In this document: piece after piece, positions 17,446 to 26,849 of the stretch
How positions within the stretch are numbered: the first letter of the stretch is position 1
Layout: every line of letters starts with the position of its first letter
Source of the DNA: Candidatus Tectimicrobiota bacterium
GTDB taxonomy: Bacteria > JACPSX01
Assembly: GCA_016193065.1 (NCBI GenBank)
Contig: JACPSX010000006.1
Location: 1,808-37,740, forward strand
Direction of reading: 5' to 3'
Length of the DNA: 35,933 nt
Notes under the pieces: model-generated
What the model was told of the DNA's origin: nothing
Seen by the model: only the letters and a program-made list of their open reading frames with translations
Database searches by the model: none
Made by a program: the position numbers and the translations under genes

Positions 17446-19137
17446 TTAGGTTTTATCCTCTTGGCATGCCAAAATCCGCAGGGCTTTCCTCTGTAGCTCG
17501 TCCTTGCGAACCTTAGCTGTCGATGTCATGGGCCAATCTTCTGATTCCATAAAAAACACATGCTTTGGTACTTTGAACGACGCCATTTTTTCCTTGCAAA
17601 TATTGATTATATCCGGGGGCGTATAAACCATTCCCGGAGCCACTTCGACGAAGGCAGTGACAACTTCCCCCCAGCGATCATCCGAAACTCCAACTACTTG
17701 CGCCAGGACGATACCGGGGACTTCATTACACAGGAAATTTTCAACCTCTAGCGGAAAAATATTCTCGCCCCCAGACTTAATCATCTCCTTATATCTGCCT
17801 TGGAGATAAAGATATCCTTCGTTGTCCAGATATCCCCGATCCCCAGTTTTGAAAAAACCTTCCTGGTCAAAAACATTGTCCGGAGTTTCCTCAGGCCCGG
17901 GCTTGTAATAACCGACCATACGGTTCCAGCCGCGGAATCGGATCTCTCCACTGACCCCAGGCGGTAATTCTTTTTCTGTGTCAGGAGCGACGATTTTTAC
18001 TTCTACGCCGGGCAGCGGACGGCCTACTGAGTTTCTGCGAATTTCGTATCGTTTTTCCTCCGGCATCATCAGGGTGACCGGGTTAGATGCCTCAGTAAGC
18101 GAATAAAGGCATACAACGCGGGATAAGCCAGCTTTAACCCTAATGTCATAGGAAACACCTGCAAACGAGGATGTTTTCTGCCATGACGAGTGATCGTATT
18201 GGCTGCGTTCAGGATGTTCCAGAATTCTTTTCAGCAGGGGGTCGAACGCACCCATGACGGTAATCCTCTCTCTCTGGACGGTTTCCATCACCTCCTTAAA
18301 GTCAATCGGGTGATAGCGCTTTAAAATGTGCACGCATCCACCACGGAGGTGAACGTCCAACCATTGCACAATGAGGCCGGCGGTATGGTAGTAAGGCAGA
18401 AGCGTCAAGCATCGGTCAGCACTGGTAAGACCTAGTGCCTCACCCCAGTAGAACGCAGCACCTAGTATGCCTCGATGGGTTAGAAGCACCCCTTTGGGAA
18501 AAGCCGTGCTCCCCGATGTATACAGCAGGTGGGAGATACTTTCAGGTTTGGCTTCTTGATTCACGAACGGCAAAGGGTTTTTAGCACCTGTCTGCTCTAG
18601 TTCGTTCAGCCTCAGGAAGGCCCTGTGGAAAAGATCTCCAGGTTCTGTTCGGACTACCCACTTCAATTTCGGGTGTCCGGAAAAGTCCAGATTTGGCCCT
18701 CTCGCTTGCCGCAGTTCCGGGATGGCTTCTAACACCACCTCTGCAAGAGGTTTGTCCTTGTACATTCCCCCGACAAACAGCAGTTTGACATCGGCGTGTG
18801 CCAGGATGTGGGATAGCTCTCGTGGGCTCAGCATAGCGTTGATCGGTACGCAGACTGTGCCTAAGCAATTACTGGCGTAATGAAGAACCTGGACCACTAT
18901 GTCATTGGGATGCAGGATAGCAATATGCTCTCCACTGGTGATGCCCAGTTGCTTCATCCCACTGGCTATCCTGCTGGCCCTATTCACTAGTTCTTCATAC
19001 GTTACCCGCTGGTCATCCCGAACTGCAGCCTCCGCATTGGGATTCTGCTCGACGACCTTCGCTACAGCGCCAGTTATAGTCTCGTTGTACCACTCCATCA
19101 GGCCAAAATCCTCCCGGGCCTGTATCACCCTCTTCAC
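17446..19137 (-). CDS. AMP-dependent synthetase/ligase (acyl-CoA ligase)
   Basis: 563 aa; LLYTSGSTAFPKGVLLTHRG, YYKPGPEETPDNVFDQEGFFKTGDRGYLDNEGYLYLQGRYKEMIKSGGENIFPLEVE, TSTAKVRKDEL. Start GTG 19137 or ATG 19098. Confidence 0.94.
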   Translation of the reverse strand: MKRVIQAREDFGLMEWYNETITGAVAKVVEQNPNAEAAVRDDQRVTYEELVNRASRIASGMKQLGITSGEHIAILHPNDIVVQVLHYASNCLGTVCVPINAMLSPRELSHILAHADVKLLFVGGMYKDKPLAEVVLEAIPELRQARGPNLDFSGHPKLKWVVRTEPGDLFHRAFLRLNELEQTGAKNPLPFVNQEAKPESISHLLYTSGSTAFPKGVLLTHRGILGAAFYWGEALGLTSADRCLTLLPYYHTAGLIVQWLDVHLRGGCVHILKRYHPIDFKEVMETVQRERITVMGAFDPLLKRILEHPERSQYDHSSWQKTSSFAGVSYDIRVKAGLSRVVCLYSLTEASNPVTLMMPEEKRYEIRRNSVGRPLPGVEVKIVAPDTEKELPPGVSGEIRFRGWNRMVGYYKPGPEETPDNVFDQEGFFKTGDRGYLDNEGYLYLQGRYKEMIKSGGENIFPLEVENFLCNEVPGIVLAQVVGVSDDRWGEVVTAFVEVAPGMVYTPPDIINICKEKMASFKVPKHVFFMESEDWPMTSTAKVRKDELQRKALRILACQEDKT

Positions 19138-19324
19138 GGTCTAAACTTAACTAGAGTAGTGGGCAAAAAGCTCCGGCGCGAATGGCCCCACTGACTTGCG
19201 AACTGCCCAGCAGGCACTTTTCCTGGACGCCGTCAACGCATCCGGCAGTCGGCTGAATTCAGGACCTTACCACCAGCGGCAAGAGTCCCCCTTCATGCCC
19301 CCTAACCCGCAGCTAGAGCAACAG

Positions 19325-19753
19325 TCAGCCCGTAATGAATTCCAGGAAGACTCCGTGGGTGGATTTCGGGCTTATCCACATCACTTTTCTGGCCGGATTT
19401 GACGGCAGAGGGTGGGGCTCCGCAATGATGCGGGCCCCTTTTTCCTTAACGTGACGATGAACCGCATCCAAATCACCAACCTGGATTGCGACCTCGTACA
19501 CTCCTTCACCATTTTTATCCAAGAACTTCCTCACAGCCTGCGCAACCGGCTTATCCTCTGCTACAGGGGTAAGCAGCTCGATCATGCTGCCTCCTCCCGC
19601 ATTGAACTGGGCCGCATCAAGTCCCCATTTTTCACGCGGAGTTCGATTCAGCAGTTCGAAACCAAGCTTCTGATAAGCCTCGATCGCCTCGTCCAGGTTG
19701 TTCACAGCCACAACCACCACATGAATTCCCTTCATCTGTTCCACAACACTCAT
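19325..19753 (-). CDS. VOC (glyoxalase/bleomycin resistance) family protein, methylmalonyl-CoA epimerase-like
   Basis: 142 aa; GIHVVVVAVNNLDEAIEAYQKLGFELLNRTP ... MIELLTP ... WISPKSTHGVFLEFI. Confidence 0.85.
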   Translation of the reverse strand: MSVVEQMKGIHVVVVAVNNLDEAIEAYQKLGFELLNRTPREKWGLDAAQFNAGGGSMIELLTPVAEDKPVAQAVRKFLDKNGEGVYEVAIQVGDLDAVHRHVKEKGARIIAEPHPLPSNPARKVMWISPKSTHGVFLEFITG

Positions 19754-19959
19754 CGCTTTCTACCTCCTTTATTTAGTAGAGTCTTCAAGAGATTAAGTCA
19801 TGCCCCGTGCATCTGCGCCCCCTTTTGGATTGTAGCTCCGGATTCATGACCCGCGGTCTATACCAAGCTCTGCTCCTCCATGCTATCAAGGGCTTACACC
19901 ATCCCTCGGCCCCTCTTTCAGGATTTTCCAAGTCTCTTCTATTCCAACCAAGCCACAGA

Positions 19960-20744
19960 TTAGGATTTATGAAATTGGGGCGGACGCTTCTCCGCCATTG
20001 CTGCCAATGCCTCCAAATTATCCGGTTTTCCCGAGGCTGCCAGTTGGAGAGCCCAGGAATACTGAAAGACATTTGTAGCAGCGACCCGAAGCCATTGATT
20101 CATGGCAGCCTTCGAGTGGGACCGCTAGCCAGCCGGGTTGCCCACTCCATTGCGGTCGGAAGTAGCTGGTCTCGAGGAATCGCCTGGGCAATCAACCCAA
20201 TTCGCTCAGCCTCCCGGGCACTCACGGGGTCGGAGGAAAACAGATATTGCTTGGCTCGGGCAAGACCAATAAGCACAGGCCAAATAAGCGCGCCACCGTC
20301 CCCAGGAGGGACCCCTATGTTCATGTGTCCGTCCGAGAAGCGGGTTGTTTCATCGTCAGCCGCTAAGACGATGTCGCACAAGAGTGCGAGCTGGCAACCC
20401 ATGCCCGTTGCCAGCCCATGAACTGCGGCGATGGCGGGCTTCTCCAGCTCGATCATGTTCCAAATAAACTCACGAGTTTCTTCAAAGCCAAGCGCCTTGG
20501 CCGTGGGGTTATCTTTATGGCGTGAAAACAGCTCAAAATCACCCCCGGCGCAGAAGTTTTTCCCTTCGGCGGTGATAACGACGGCACGGACATCGTCGTC
20601 ATGATTCAGATCGCGGGGAATATCCGCCATCTCTTTATGCATCCTGATGTTGAGCAGATTGTGAGGTGGGCGGTTGAGAGTGACGAGAGCTACTCCACCC
20701 GAGACCTCCACTTTGATATGTTGGTATTGACTGTAGTCTGCCAT
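19960..20744 (-). pseudogene. Enoyl-CoA hydratase/isomerase (crotonase) family, apparently frameshifted near the C-terminus
   Basis: ORF 20100..20744 is a crotonase fold (AVVITAEGKNFCAGGDFELF; GLATGMGCQLALLCDIVLAADD) ending in ...LASGPTRRLP*. Hand translation of another frame just downstream gives ...AAMNQWLRVAATNVFQYSWALQLAASGKPDNLEALAAMAEKRPPQFHKS* (stop 19960-19962), a typical crotonase C-terminus. Confidence 0.85.
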
Positions 20745-21244
20745 GTGGTTCCTCCTTTTTTATTCGGTTGCGAATCCATAACACGAGTGAACACACCCAC
20801 CTATTTTGCGACCGATCCTCAGGAAAACCGCTAAAACGCTCTCTTTTTACCGATTTTCAATCGTTTAATTGATCCCATTCTCCCCCTCTCCGAAAACGAA
20901 ACGTGTTACACCAGTTTGCGGTGTCGCGGCGATAGACCACCGTCCTGTCGCTTCCCGGTGTATTGTTGCTGATTTAATTAAGAACCTTAACAAAATTGCA
21001 CCACAAAACCGAATAGGCCGTTTACTTCATTTTTCATAAGCTTTCTGCATCATCCGCGATCATCTATCCCGAAGTCTCTCGCAACACCGGTCCCGATTGA
21101 ACGAGAATGGTAATATCCGGCTTTGTAATCCGTGAAAAGGGAAAGGATGCAAATTCGGCTGCTCGGAAATCTCTTGCATCCCCTCGTAACCCTGTGGTAC
21201 ATAAGCAATATTTTACAATTCCGTTCGAGCGGTAGGAGAACCTC

Positions 21245-22159
21245 GTGGACGAAGTGAAGAAAATCTGGATGGATGGAAAACTGGTGGACTGGGCGGACGC
21301 CAAAGTCCACATTCTGACCCACACCCTGCACTACGGACTCGGAGTCTTTGAAGGCATCCGCTGCTACAAGACCGCCAAAGGACCGGCCATCTTTCGTCTT
21401 GAGGACCATGTGGACCGGCTTTTCCACTCCGCCTTGATTACTGAAATCGAGATCCCCTACAGCCGGGAGGAGATCATCGGCGCCATCAAGGAGACCATAA
21501 AGGCCAACGGTCTGGAGGAATGTTACATCCGCCCCATTGCTTACCTGGGTTACGGCAAGATGGGACTCTCTCCAGTCGGGGTCCCCACCAACGTGGCCAT
21601 CGCCGTCTGGTCCTGGGGGGCTTACCTGGGGGCCGAGGGGCTTGAGAACGGAATCCGGGTGAAAATCTCTTCCTTCACCCGTCACCACCCGAACATCAGC
21701 ATGACCAAGGCCAAGGTCTGCGGCAACTACGCCAACTCCATCATGGCCAAGGTGGAGGCCTTACGAAACGGCTACGATGAGGCGATCCTCCTCGACGCTT
21801 GGGGAAACGTGGCCGAGGGGTCCGGAGAGAATATCTTCATCGCCCGCAGAGGAGTGCTCAAGACGCCTCCCCTGACCTCCATCCTGGAGGGGATTACCCG
21901 GGATTCCATCGTCGCCCTGGCGAACCATCTCAAGATCCCCCTGGTGGAGGTCTTCTTTTCCCGGGATGAGCTTTACTCCGCCGATGAGGCATTCCTGTGC
22001 GGCACGGCCGCCGAGCTCACCCCGATCCGGGAGGTGGACGGGCGCAAGATCGGCCCGGGGCGTCCCGGGCCGATTACTAAGAAGCTCCAGGATCGTTTCT
22101 TCAAAGTGGTGAAGGGCGAGGACAACCACTTCAGCCGCTGGCTCCATCCCGTGCAATGA
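21245..22159 (+). CDS. ilvE: Branched-chain amino acid aminotransferase
   Basis: 304 aa, GTG start; [64 protein letters not shown]. Confidence 0.95.
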   Translation: MDEVKKIWMDGKLVDWADAKVHILTHTLHYGLGVFEGIRCYKTAKGPAIFRLEDHVDRLFHSALITEIEIPYSREEIIGAIKETIKANGLEECYIRPIAYLGYGKMGLSPVGVPTNVAIAVWSWGAYLGAEGLENGIRVKISSFTRHHPNISMTKAKVCGNYANSIMAKVEALRNGYDEAILLDAWGNVAEGSGENIFIARRGVLKTPPLTSILEGITRDSIVALANHLKIPLVEVFFSRDELYSADEAFLCGTAAELTPIREVDGRKIGPGRPGPITKKLQDRFFKVVKGEDNHFSRWLHPVQ

Positions 22160-22396
22160 GTTTGTAGTTCCTGAGAACCTGCTTCCGCCGCCGCACGGAA
22201 GGGTTGACACGGGCCGCAAGCAGGCGTAGAGTTTTCCGTGTTGTCATACCCAGTTCGCAATTCAATGCCACCGATGTGAGCGTTCGGCAATCAGGCACGG
22301 CCAGCCTGGTGATCTGACGACTTTATCCCTTCAGAAACTGGAAGCCGGCCGCTGACGACCGAAGGCCCTCACCCAGATCCCGGGGAGGAAGGAGCA

Positions 22397-23410
22397 ATGA
22401 CACTTGCAGACAGCACATGTCGGGTCCGGAGAGAAGACTTATTTCTGTTCATCCTGGTCATCATGCTCATCCACTTCATCACCCTCGCGGCAACTCCAGC
22501 ATCCGCTCAAACTCTGCAGAAGATCAAGATCGGCATCCCGGCCGTCAATGTTCTTACGAAGCCCTTTTTTATCGGCCAGGACCTGGGCTTCTTCCGGCAG
22601 GAGGGGCTCGATGCCGAGTTTCCCTTTGTGCGCCCCGAGCTGGGCGCCGCCGGTCTGGTGAAAGGGGAGATAGACTATTTCGCCAGCGGGGACACCACGC
22701 TGCGGGCGGCGGCCGGCGGCCTGCCCGTTAAGCTGATATTCGCCATGGCCGATCACGGAGACCTGGCCCTCGTGGTGCGCAGTGACATCCAGAAAGGAAC
22801 CGATCTAAAAGGGAAAAAGATCGCGGTGGCTTCTCCGCGTACACTGCCCTCCGTGGCCATGATGGAATCGGCACGCCGCTACGGACTCGACCCCCTGAAA
22901 GACATCTTCCTGGTCAGCGTGGGGGACCTGCTGCCCCGCTATCAGGCCCTGCAGGCGGGCGCCGTGGACGGGATGGTCGTGGACACGGCTCTGGCCATCA
23001 TGGCCCGGAACAAAGGGTACAAAATCCTCGATCCCATGTGGCAATGGATGGATCTCGTGCAGATCGGCCTGGGGGTAAACGATCGCGTCCTCAAGCAAAA
23101 CCCCGACTTTGTGTACCGGACACTGAAAGCGTCCCTGCGCAGTCTGGTCCATGTGCGAACCCATTCAGCGGAAATGATCAAGGCCATCCAGAGCGTGCGG
23201 GAGGTCAACGACGAGGAAGCGAAATTTGTTTACGACATCATCGTGCAAAACATGACGGCAAACGGCATCCCTTCCAACCGCAGCGTGCAGGTCAGCCTGG
23301 ATGCCATCAAGGCCGACAACCCGGACAAGAAGATCCCGACCATTGACGAAGTCGTAGACTTCGGCCTCCTGCGACGGGCGCAAAGGGAACTGGGAATCAA
23401 GGCCCCCTAG
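22397..23410 (+). CDS. ABC transporter substrate-binding protein, NMT1/TauA family
   Basis: 337 aa; signal peptide; IKIGIPAVNVLTKPFFIGQDLGFFRQEGLDAEFPFVRPELGAAGLVKGEIDYFASGDTTLRAAAGG. Confidence 0.87.
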   Translation: MTLADSTCRVRREDLFLFILVIMLIHFITLAATPASAQTLQKIKIGIPAVNVLTKPFFIGQDLGFFRQEGLDAEFPFVRPELGAAGLVKGEIDYFASGDTTLRAAAGGLPVKLIFAMADHGDLALVVRSDIQKGTDLKGKKIAVASPRTLPSVAMMESARRYGLDPLKDIFLVSVGDLLPRYQALQAGAVDGMVVDTALAIMARNKGYKILDPMWQWMDLVQIGLGVNDRVLKQNPDFVYRTLKASLRSLVHVRTHSAEMIKAIQSVREVNDEEAKFVYDIIVQNMTANGIPSNRSVQVSLDAIKADNPDKKIPTIDEVVDFGLLRRAQRELGIKAP

Positions 23411-23466
23411 GAGAAACGGCTCCGGGGAACGTTCAGAACAAGATTCAGCAACAACGGAGAACAAAA

Positions 23467-24522
23467 ATGGGAGACAGCTACCGCACGATCCGGGTGGCCG
23501 CTGTGCAGGCGGCTCCGGTGTTCCTGGACCGGGAGAAAACCGTGGAGAAAGCCTGCGCCCTGATTCGGGAGGCCGGGACAGCAGGAGCCCATCTGGTGGG
23601 GTTCCCGGAAGGATTTATCCCGACTCACCCCCTGTGGTTTCACTTCCACGCTGCCAGTAGCGTGAAGGGACTGCAGTTTAGCCGTGAGCTGTTTTGCAAC
23701 TCCGTGGAGATCCCCGGACCTGCCACCGAGGAGCTGTGCCAGGCGGCCCGGGAGGCCCGGATCTACGTGGTCATGGGGCTGTGCGAGAAGACCCCGGGTC
23801 GAATGGGCACCCTATACAACACCCTTCTCTTCATCGACGATCACGGCAACATCATGGGCCGCCACCGCAAGCTCCATCCCACCCTCGGCGAGCGCATCGT
23901 CCACGCCCCGGGAGACGCAGAGGGTCTGCGGGCCTACCAAACGGAATTCGGCGCCGTCAGCGGTCTCATGTGCGGCGAAAACTCCAACGCGCTCTCCATT
24001 TTCTCATTGGACGCCCAGGGGACCACGGTGCACGTGGCGAGCTGGCCCTCCCACTTCAGCCTCTCGACGAACATGGGGGATACGATCGAAGTGGCCAGCC
24101 GGGCCCTGGCTTACCAGACGAAATCGTTCGTGCTCAATGCCGTCGGGGCCATCAGTGATCGCATGCGGGAGGTTCTCCCCCTCACGGATGAGCATCGGGA
24201 ATTCCTTTCCCGGCATCATGGGGGAGCCTCCGTGGTCGCTCCCCGGGGGAAGCTCGTGGCCGGGCCCATGGGACCCGGCGAGGGCATCCTCTACGCGGAC
24301 ATCAACATCGGGGATATCATCATTCCCAAGATCACTCAGGACTTTTCCGGGCACTACAACCGCTTCGACATCTTCTCCCTCAACGTCAAGGTGGGAGGCA
24401 ACCCGCCCCTCAGGCGCCTGCCCAGCGAGCGGAAGGACGGGGACGAAGAAAAGTTTCTTGGGGAGCCGGCTCCGCAGCGCGAGCTCCCAAACAATGTCTT
24501 TCCGCTTCTAACTTCAGAGTAA
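23467..24522 (+). CDS. Carbon-nitrogen hydrolase, nitrilase family
   Basis: 351 aa; E-K-C triad regions HLVGFPEGFIPTHPLW, GRHRKLHPT, SGLMCGENSNALSIFSLDAQGTTVHVASWPSHF. Confidence 0.92.
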   Translation: MGDSYRTIRVAAVQAAPVFLDREKTVEKACALIREAGTAGAHLVGFPEGFIPTHPLWFHFHAASSVKGLQFSRELFCNSVEIPGPATEELCQAAREARIYVVMGLCEKTPGRMGTLYNTLLFIDDHGNIMGRHRKLHPTLGERIVHAPGDAEGLRAYQTEFGAVSGLMCGENSNALSIFSLDAQGTTVHVASWPSHFSLSTNMGDTIEVASRALAYQTKSFVLNAVGAISDRMREVLPLTDEHREFLSRHHGGASVVAPRGKLVAGPMGPGEGILYADINIGDIIIPKITQDFSGHYNRFDIFSLNVKVGGNPPLRRLPSERKDGDEEKFLGEPAPQRELPNNVFPLLTSE

Positions 24523-24530
24523 GAAGGCTT

Positions 24531-24626
24531 TCAGCGGTCAGCTTTCAGCATTCAGCCGGAAGGAGGGGAGACGTAATTCCCTTTCTCTTTCTCTGGCTGA
24601 CTGCTGACAGCTGATTGTTGACTGCT
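24531..24626. repeat. Heptad-phased inverted repeat pair (TCAGCNN arm 24531-24557; GCTGANN arm 24595-24626)
   Basis: tcagcggtcagctttcagcattcagcc facing ggctgactgctgacagctgattgttgactgct between convergent genes. Confidence 0.75.
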
Positions 24627-25562
24627 TTAAAATCGAAATATCCGCAGGGCGTTTTTGTAGAAGATCTTCTCCTTGTCTTCGAAGGGCAGGTCAAGCTCCG
24701 CCATGGCCTTGAGAGCCATGGGGTAGAACTGATCATCCCTTCCGCCCCGTCCGTGCGGATAATCACCACCGAACAAAACCTGGTCCGTGCCCACGGTGTC
24801 GCAGACAAACCGGATGGCCGCAGCCCGCACGGGCCCCGCGATATCGTAATAAATCTTCTTGAAGTAATCTTCCGGAGTCCCGGCGCATTCGGGATTTCCC
24901 TCCCACCAGTTCAGGCGGTCCAGGTACATGAGGGTCATGCCTCCCAGGTGGGCTCCGATCAGCTTGAGTTGCGGGTGGCGGTCAAAAATCCCCGAGAGGA
25001 CGAGCCGGGACAGGGCCAAGGTCGAGTCGGCGGGCCAGTTGAGCTTTTGCTGCAGCGAGTACTTGTGCCAGCGGGGATGGCAGAGGGCATTGTGGGGATG
25101 AAGGAAGATCGGCACGTCGTAGCGAGTGGCCTCGGCCCAGAAGGGCCGGTACTCCGGGTCGTCCAGAGATTTTTCTCCCCCGATGTTGGTGGGCAAGACC
25201 ACCCCGTGGGCACCCAGATCCTTCATACAACGGTGCAACTCCGTTAGGGCATCATCCATGTGGACCAGCGGAATGCGGGCAAACCACTTCAAGCGCTCGG
25301 GGTACCGGCTGCAGTACTCCGCGTAAGCATCGTTGCACAGCACGGCCAGATCCAGGGCCCGCTTGCGGTTGAAGCCGACCTCGACTCCTCCAGCCGGATT
25401 CGAAAGCACTCCGATGTCGATGCCGTACCCGTCCAGATGCCCGATGTATTCCTCGTACGTGAAGGAGTGAAAGCCGACGCCCCGAGGGTCTCCCTTCGAG
25501 GCTTCCGGGACCATGTCCAGAAATTTCGCCGGAAAAGCGTGGAAGTGGGTGTCGATGATCAT
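24627..25562 (-). CDS. Amidohydrolase (ACMSD / amidohydrolase_2 family)
   Basis: ORF 24627..25589, likely start MIIDTHFHAFPAKF at 25562; HxH motif; VLFGGDYPHG; IPLVHMDDALTELHRCMKDLGAHGVVLPTNIGG. Confidence 0.92.
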   Translation of the reverse strand: MIIDTHFHAFPAKFLDMVPEASKGDPRGVGFHSFTYEEYIGHLDGYGIDIGVLSNPAGGVEVGFNRKRALDLAVLCNDAYAEYCSRYPERLKWFARIPLVHMDDALTELHRCMKDLGAHGVVLPTNIGGEKSLDDPEYRPFWAEATRYDVPIFLHPHNALCHPRWHKYSLQQKLNWPADSTLALSRLVLSGIFDRHPQLKLIGAHLGGMTLMYLDRLNWWEGNPECAGTPEDYFKKIYYDIAGPVRAAAIRFVCDTVGTDQVLFGGDYPHGRGGRDDQFYPMALKAMAELDLPFEDKEKIFYKNALRIFRF

Positions 25563-25655
25563 AAGAGTGTCCTTTCTGTTGGAGGACATGGGCGGTCAGC
25601 AGGATGGCAGGATTGTATTGGAAACGCTCCTGCGTTGCAAGGTTCCCAGTAGCCG

Positions 25656-25846
25656 TCAGCTGTCAGCAATCAGCGCTCAGCGTTTGAGGAAATCCCTCCT
25701 TCCCCCCTTTTTAAAGGGGGGAGCAGGGGGATTTTCTTCAGTGGAGGTGATTTCCATTCGAGGTGGTGCCCCGTCAGGGGCATGGGTAACAGATAGCTGA
25801 TGCTGATGGCTGAATGCCAAGTTCTGACAGCTGATTGCTGACAGCT
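25656..25846. repeat. Second heptad-phased inverted repeat pair (arms 25656-25682 and 25796-25846) enclosing a GC-palindrome (25690-25735)
   Basis: tcagctgtcagcaatcagcgctcagcg versus gctgatgctgatggctgaatg...ctgacagctgattgctgacagct; inside AATCCCTCCTTCCCCCCTTTTTAAAGGGGGGAGCAGGGGGATTTTC. Confidence 0.75.
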
Positions 25847-26107
25847 ATTGTGGCCCTCCTGGTCGTGGGGCCCAAAAAGCTCCCCGAGCTGGCCCGGGCC
25901 CTGGGACGGGGGTTTGCCGAGTTCCGGCGGGCCACGGAAGACCTCAAGGGCACCCTGAACAAGGAGCTTGAGATCGAGGAGACCCTGACCGAGGCTGAGG
26001 ATCCTGCCAAGGACTATTCCCACCTGGCCGACCTGGACAGCCAGAACCACCCCATCGAATCAGTCGACAGCAGCAGCAAGCCCAAGGAGTCCCCGGTTAA
26101 TGGCTGA
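25835..26107 (+). CDS. Sec-independent protein translocase TatA/TatB family, apparently lacking its normal N-terminus
   Basis: IVALLVVGPKKLPELARALGRGFAEFRRATEDLKGTLNKELEIEE is the diagnostic TatA/B core; upstream codons derive from the GCTGANN repeat; adjacent to tatC with overlapping ends. Confidence 0.82.
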   Translation: MLTAIVALLVVGPKKLPELARALGRGFAEFRRATEDLKGTLNKELEIEETLTEAEDPAKDYSHLADLDSQNHPIESVDSSSKPKESPVNG

Positions 26108-26849
26108 CCAGGACCGCCGGATGCCCTTTATCCAGCATCTGGAGGAGCTGCGGCGCAGGCTCGTCGTGAGCCTCATCGCCATCGGAGCCGGCTTCCTGGT
26201 GGCCTACAATTTCAATGAAAAGCTCCTGCTTATCGTGCAGAGGCCGTTGAACCGCCCTCTGATCTTCCTCTCCCCGACGGAAGCCTTCTGGGTCAACCTG
26301 CTGGTCTCTTTTTTTGCCGGCGTGATTCTGGCCGCTCCTGTCCTTCTGTACGAAATGTGGAAGTTCGTGGCCCCGGGTCTCCTGGAGAAAGAGAAGCGCT
26401 ACATCTTCCCCTTCACGTTGCTCTCAACTCTTTTTTTTTCCCTGGGCGTGTCTTTCGCCTATTTCGTTGCTCTCCCCCTGGGTCTCCGCTTCCTTTTAGG
26501 GTTTGCCTCCCCCGAGCTGCAGCCCCTGCTTTCCCTCTCCAAGTACGTGGGCTTCTTCGGTAGGCTCCTGCTGGCCTTCGGCTTGGTATTCGAATTTCCC
26601 CTGGTCATCTTCCTGCTGACCCGCCTGGGCATTTTGCAGCCGCAGACCCTGGCTAAGAATCGCAAGTACGCCATCCTCGGCATCTTCGTGGTTTCCGCCC
26701 TGCTCACCCCCCCCGACGTGATCTCCCAGATCCTGATGGCGATCCCGCTCCTGGTTCTTTTCGAACTGAGTCTTCTCGTGTCCCGCAAGGTGCGCCGCAA
26801 AGTGGAGGAAAAGAAAGTTGCCGAGGAACGCCTGGAAGCCGTCCCTTAA
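26100..26849 (+). CDS. tatC: Sec-independent protein translocase TatC
   Basis: 249 aa; MPFIQHLEELRRRLVVSLIAI, ...FALLTPPDVISQILMAIPLLVLFELSLLVSR-like C-terminus. Confidence 0.97.
   Translation: MADQDRRMPFIQHLEELRRRLVVSLIAIGAGFLVAYNFNEKLLLIVQRPLNRPLIFLSPTEAFWVNLLVSFFAGVILAAPVLLYEMWKFVAPGLLEKEKRYIFPFTLLSTLFFSLGVSFAYFVALPLGLRFLLGFASPELQPLLSLSKYVGFFGRLLLAFGLVFEFPLVIFLLTRLGILQPQTLAKNRKYAILGIFVVSALLTPPDVISQILMAIPLLVLFELSLLVSRKVRRKVEEKKVAEERLEAVP

Noticed and set aside
24531-25846. CRISPR array
   Set aside because: Short-period repeats are degenerate 7-mers with 2-nt variable linkers, not 25-40 bp repeats with unique spacers, and no cas genes are present.
26430-26440. T9 run in tatC as a slippage/frameshift site
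   Set aside because: The frame is intact through the run (TLFFSLGV) and the protein is full length; no evidence for alternative products.
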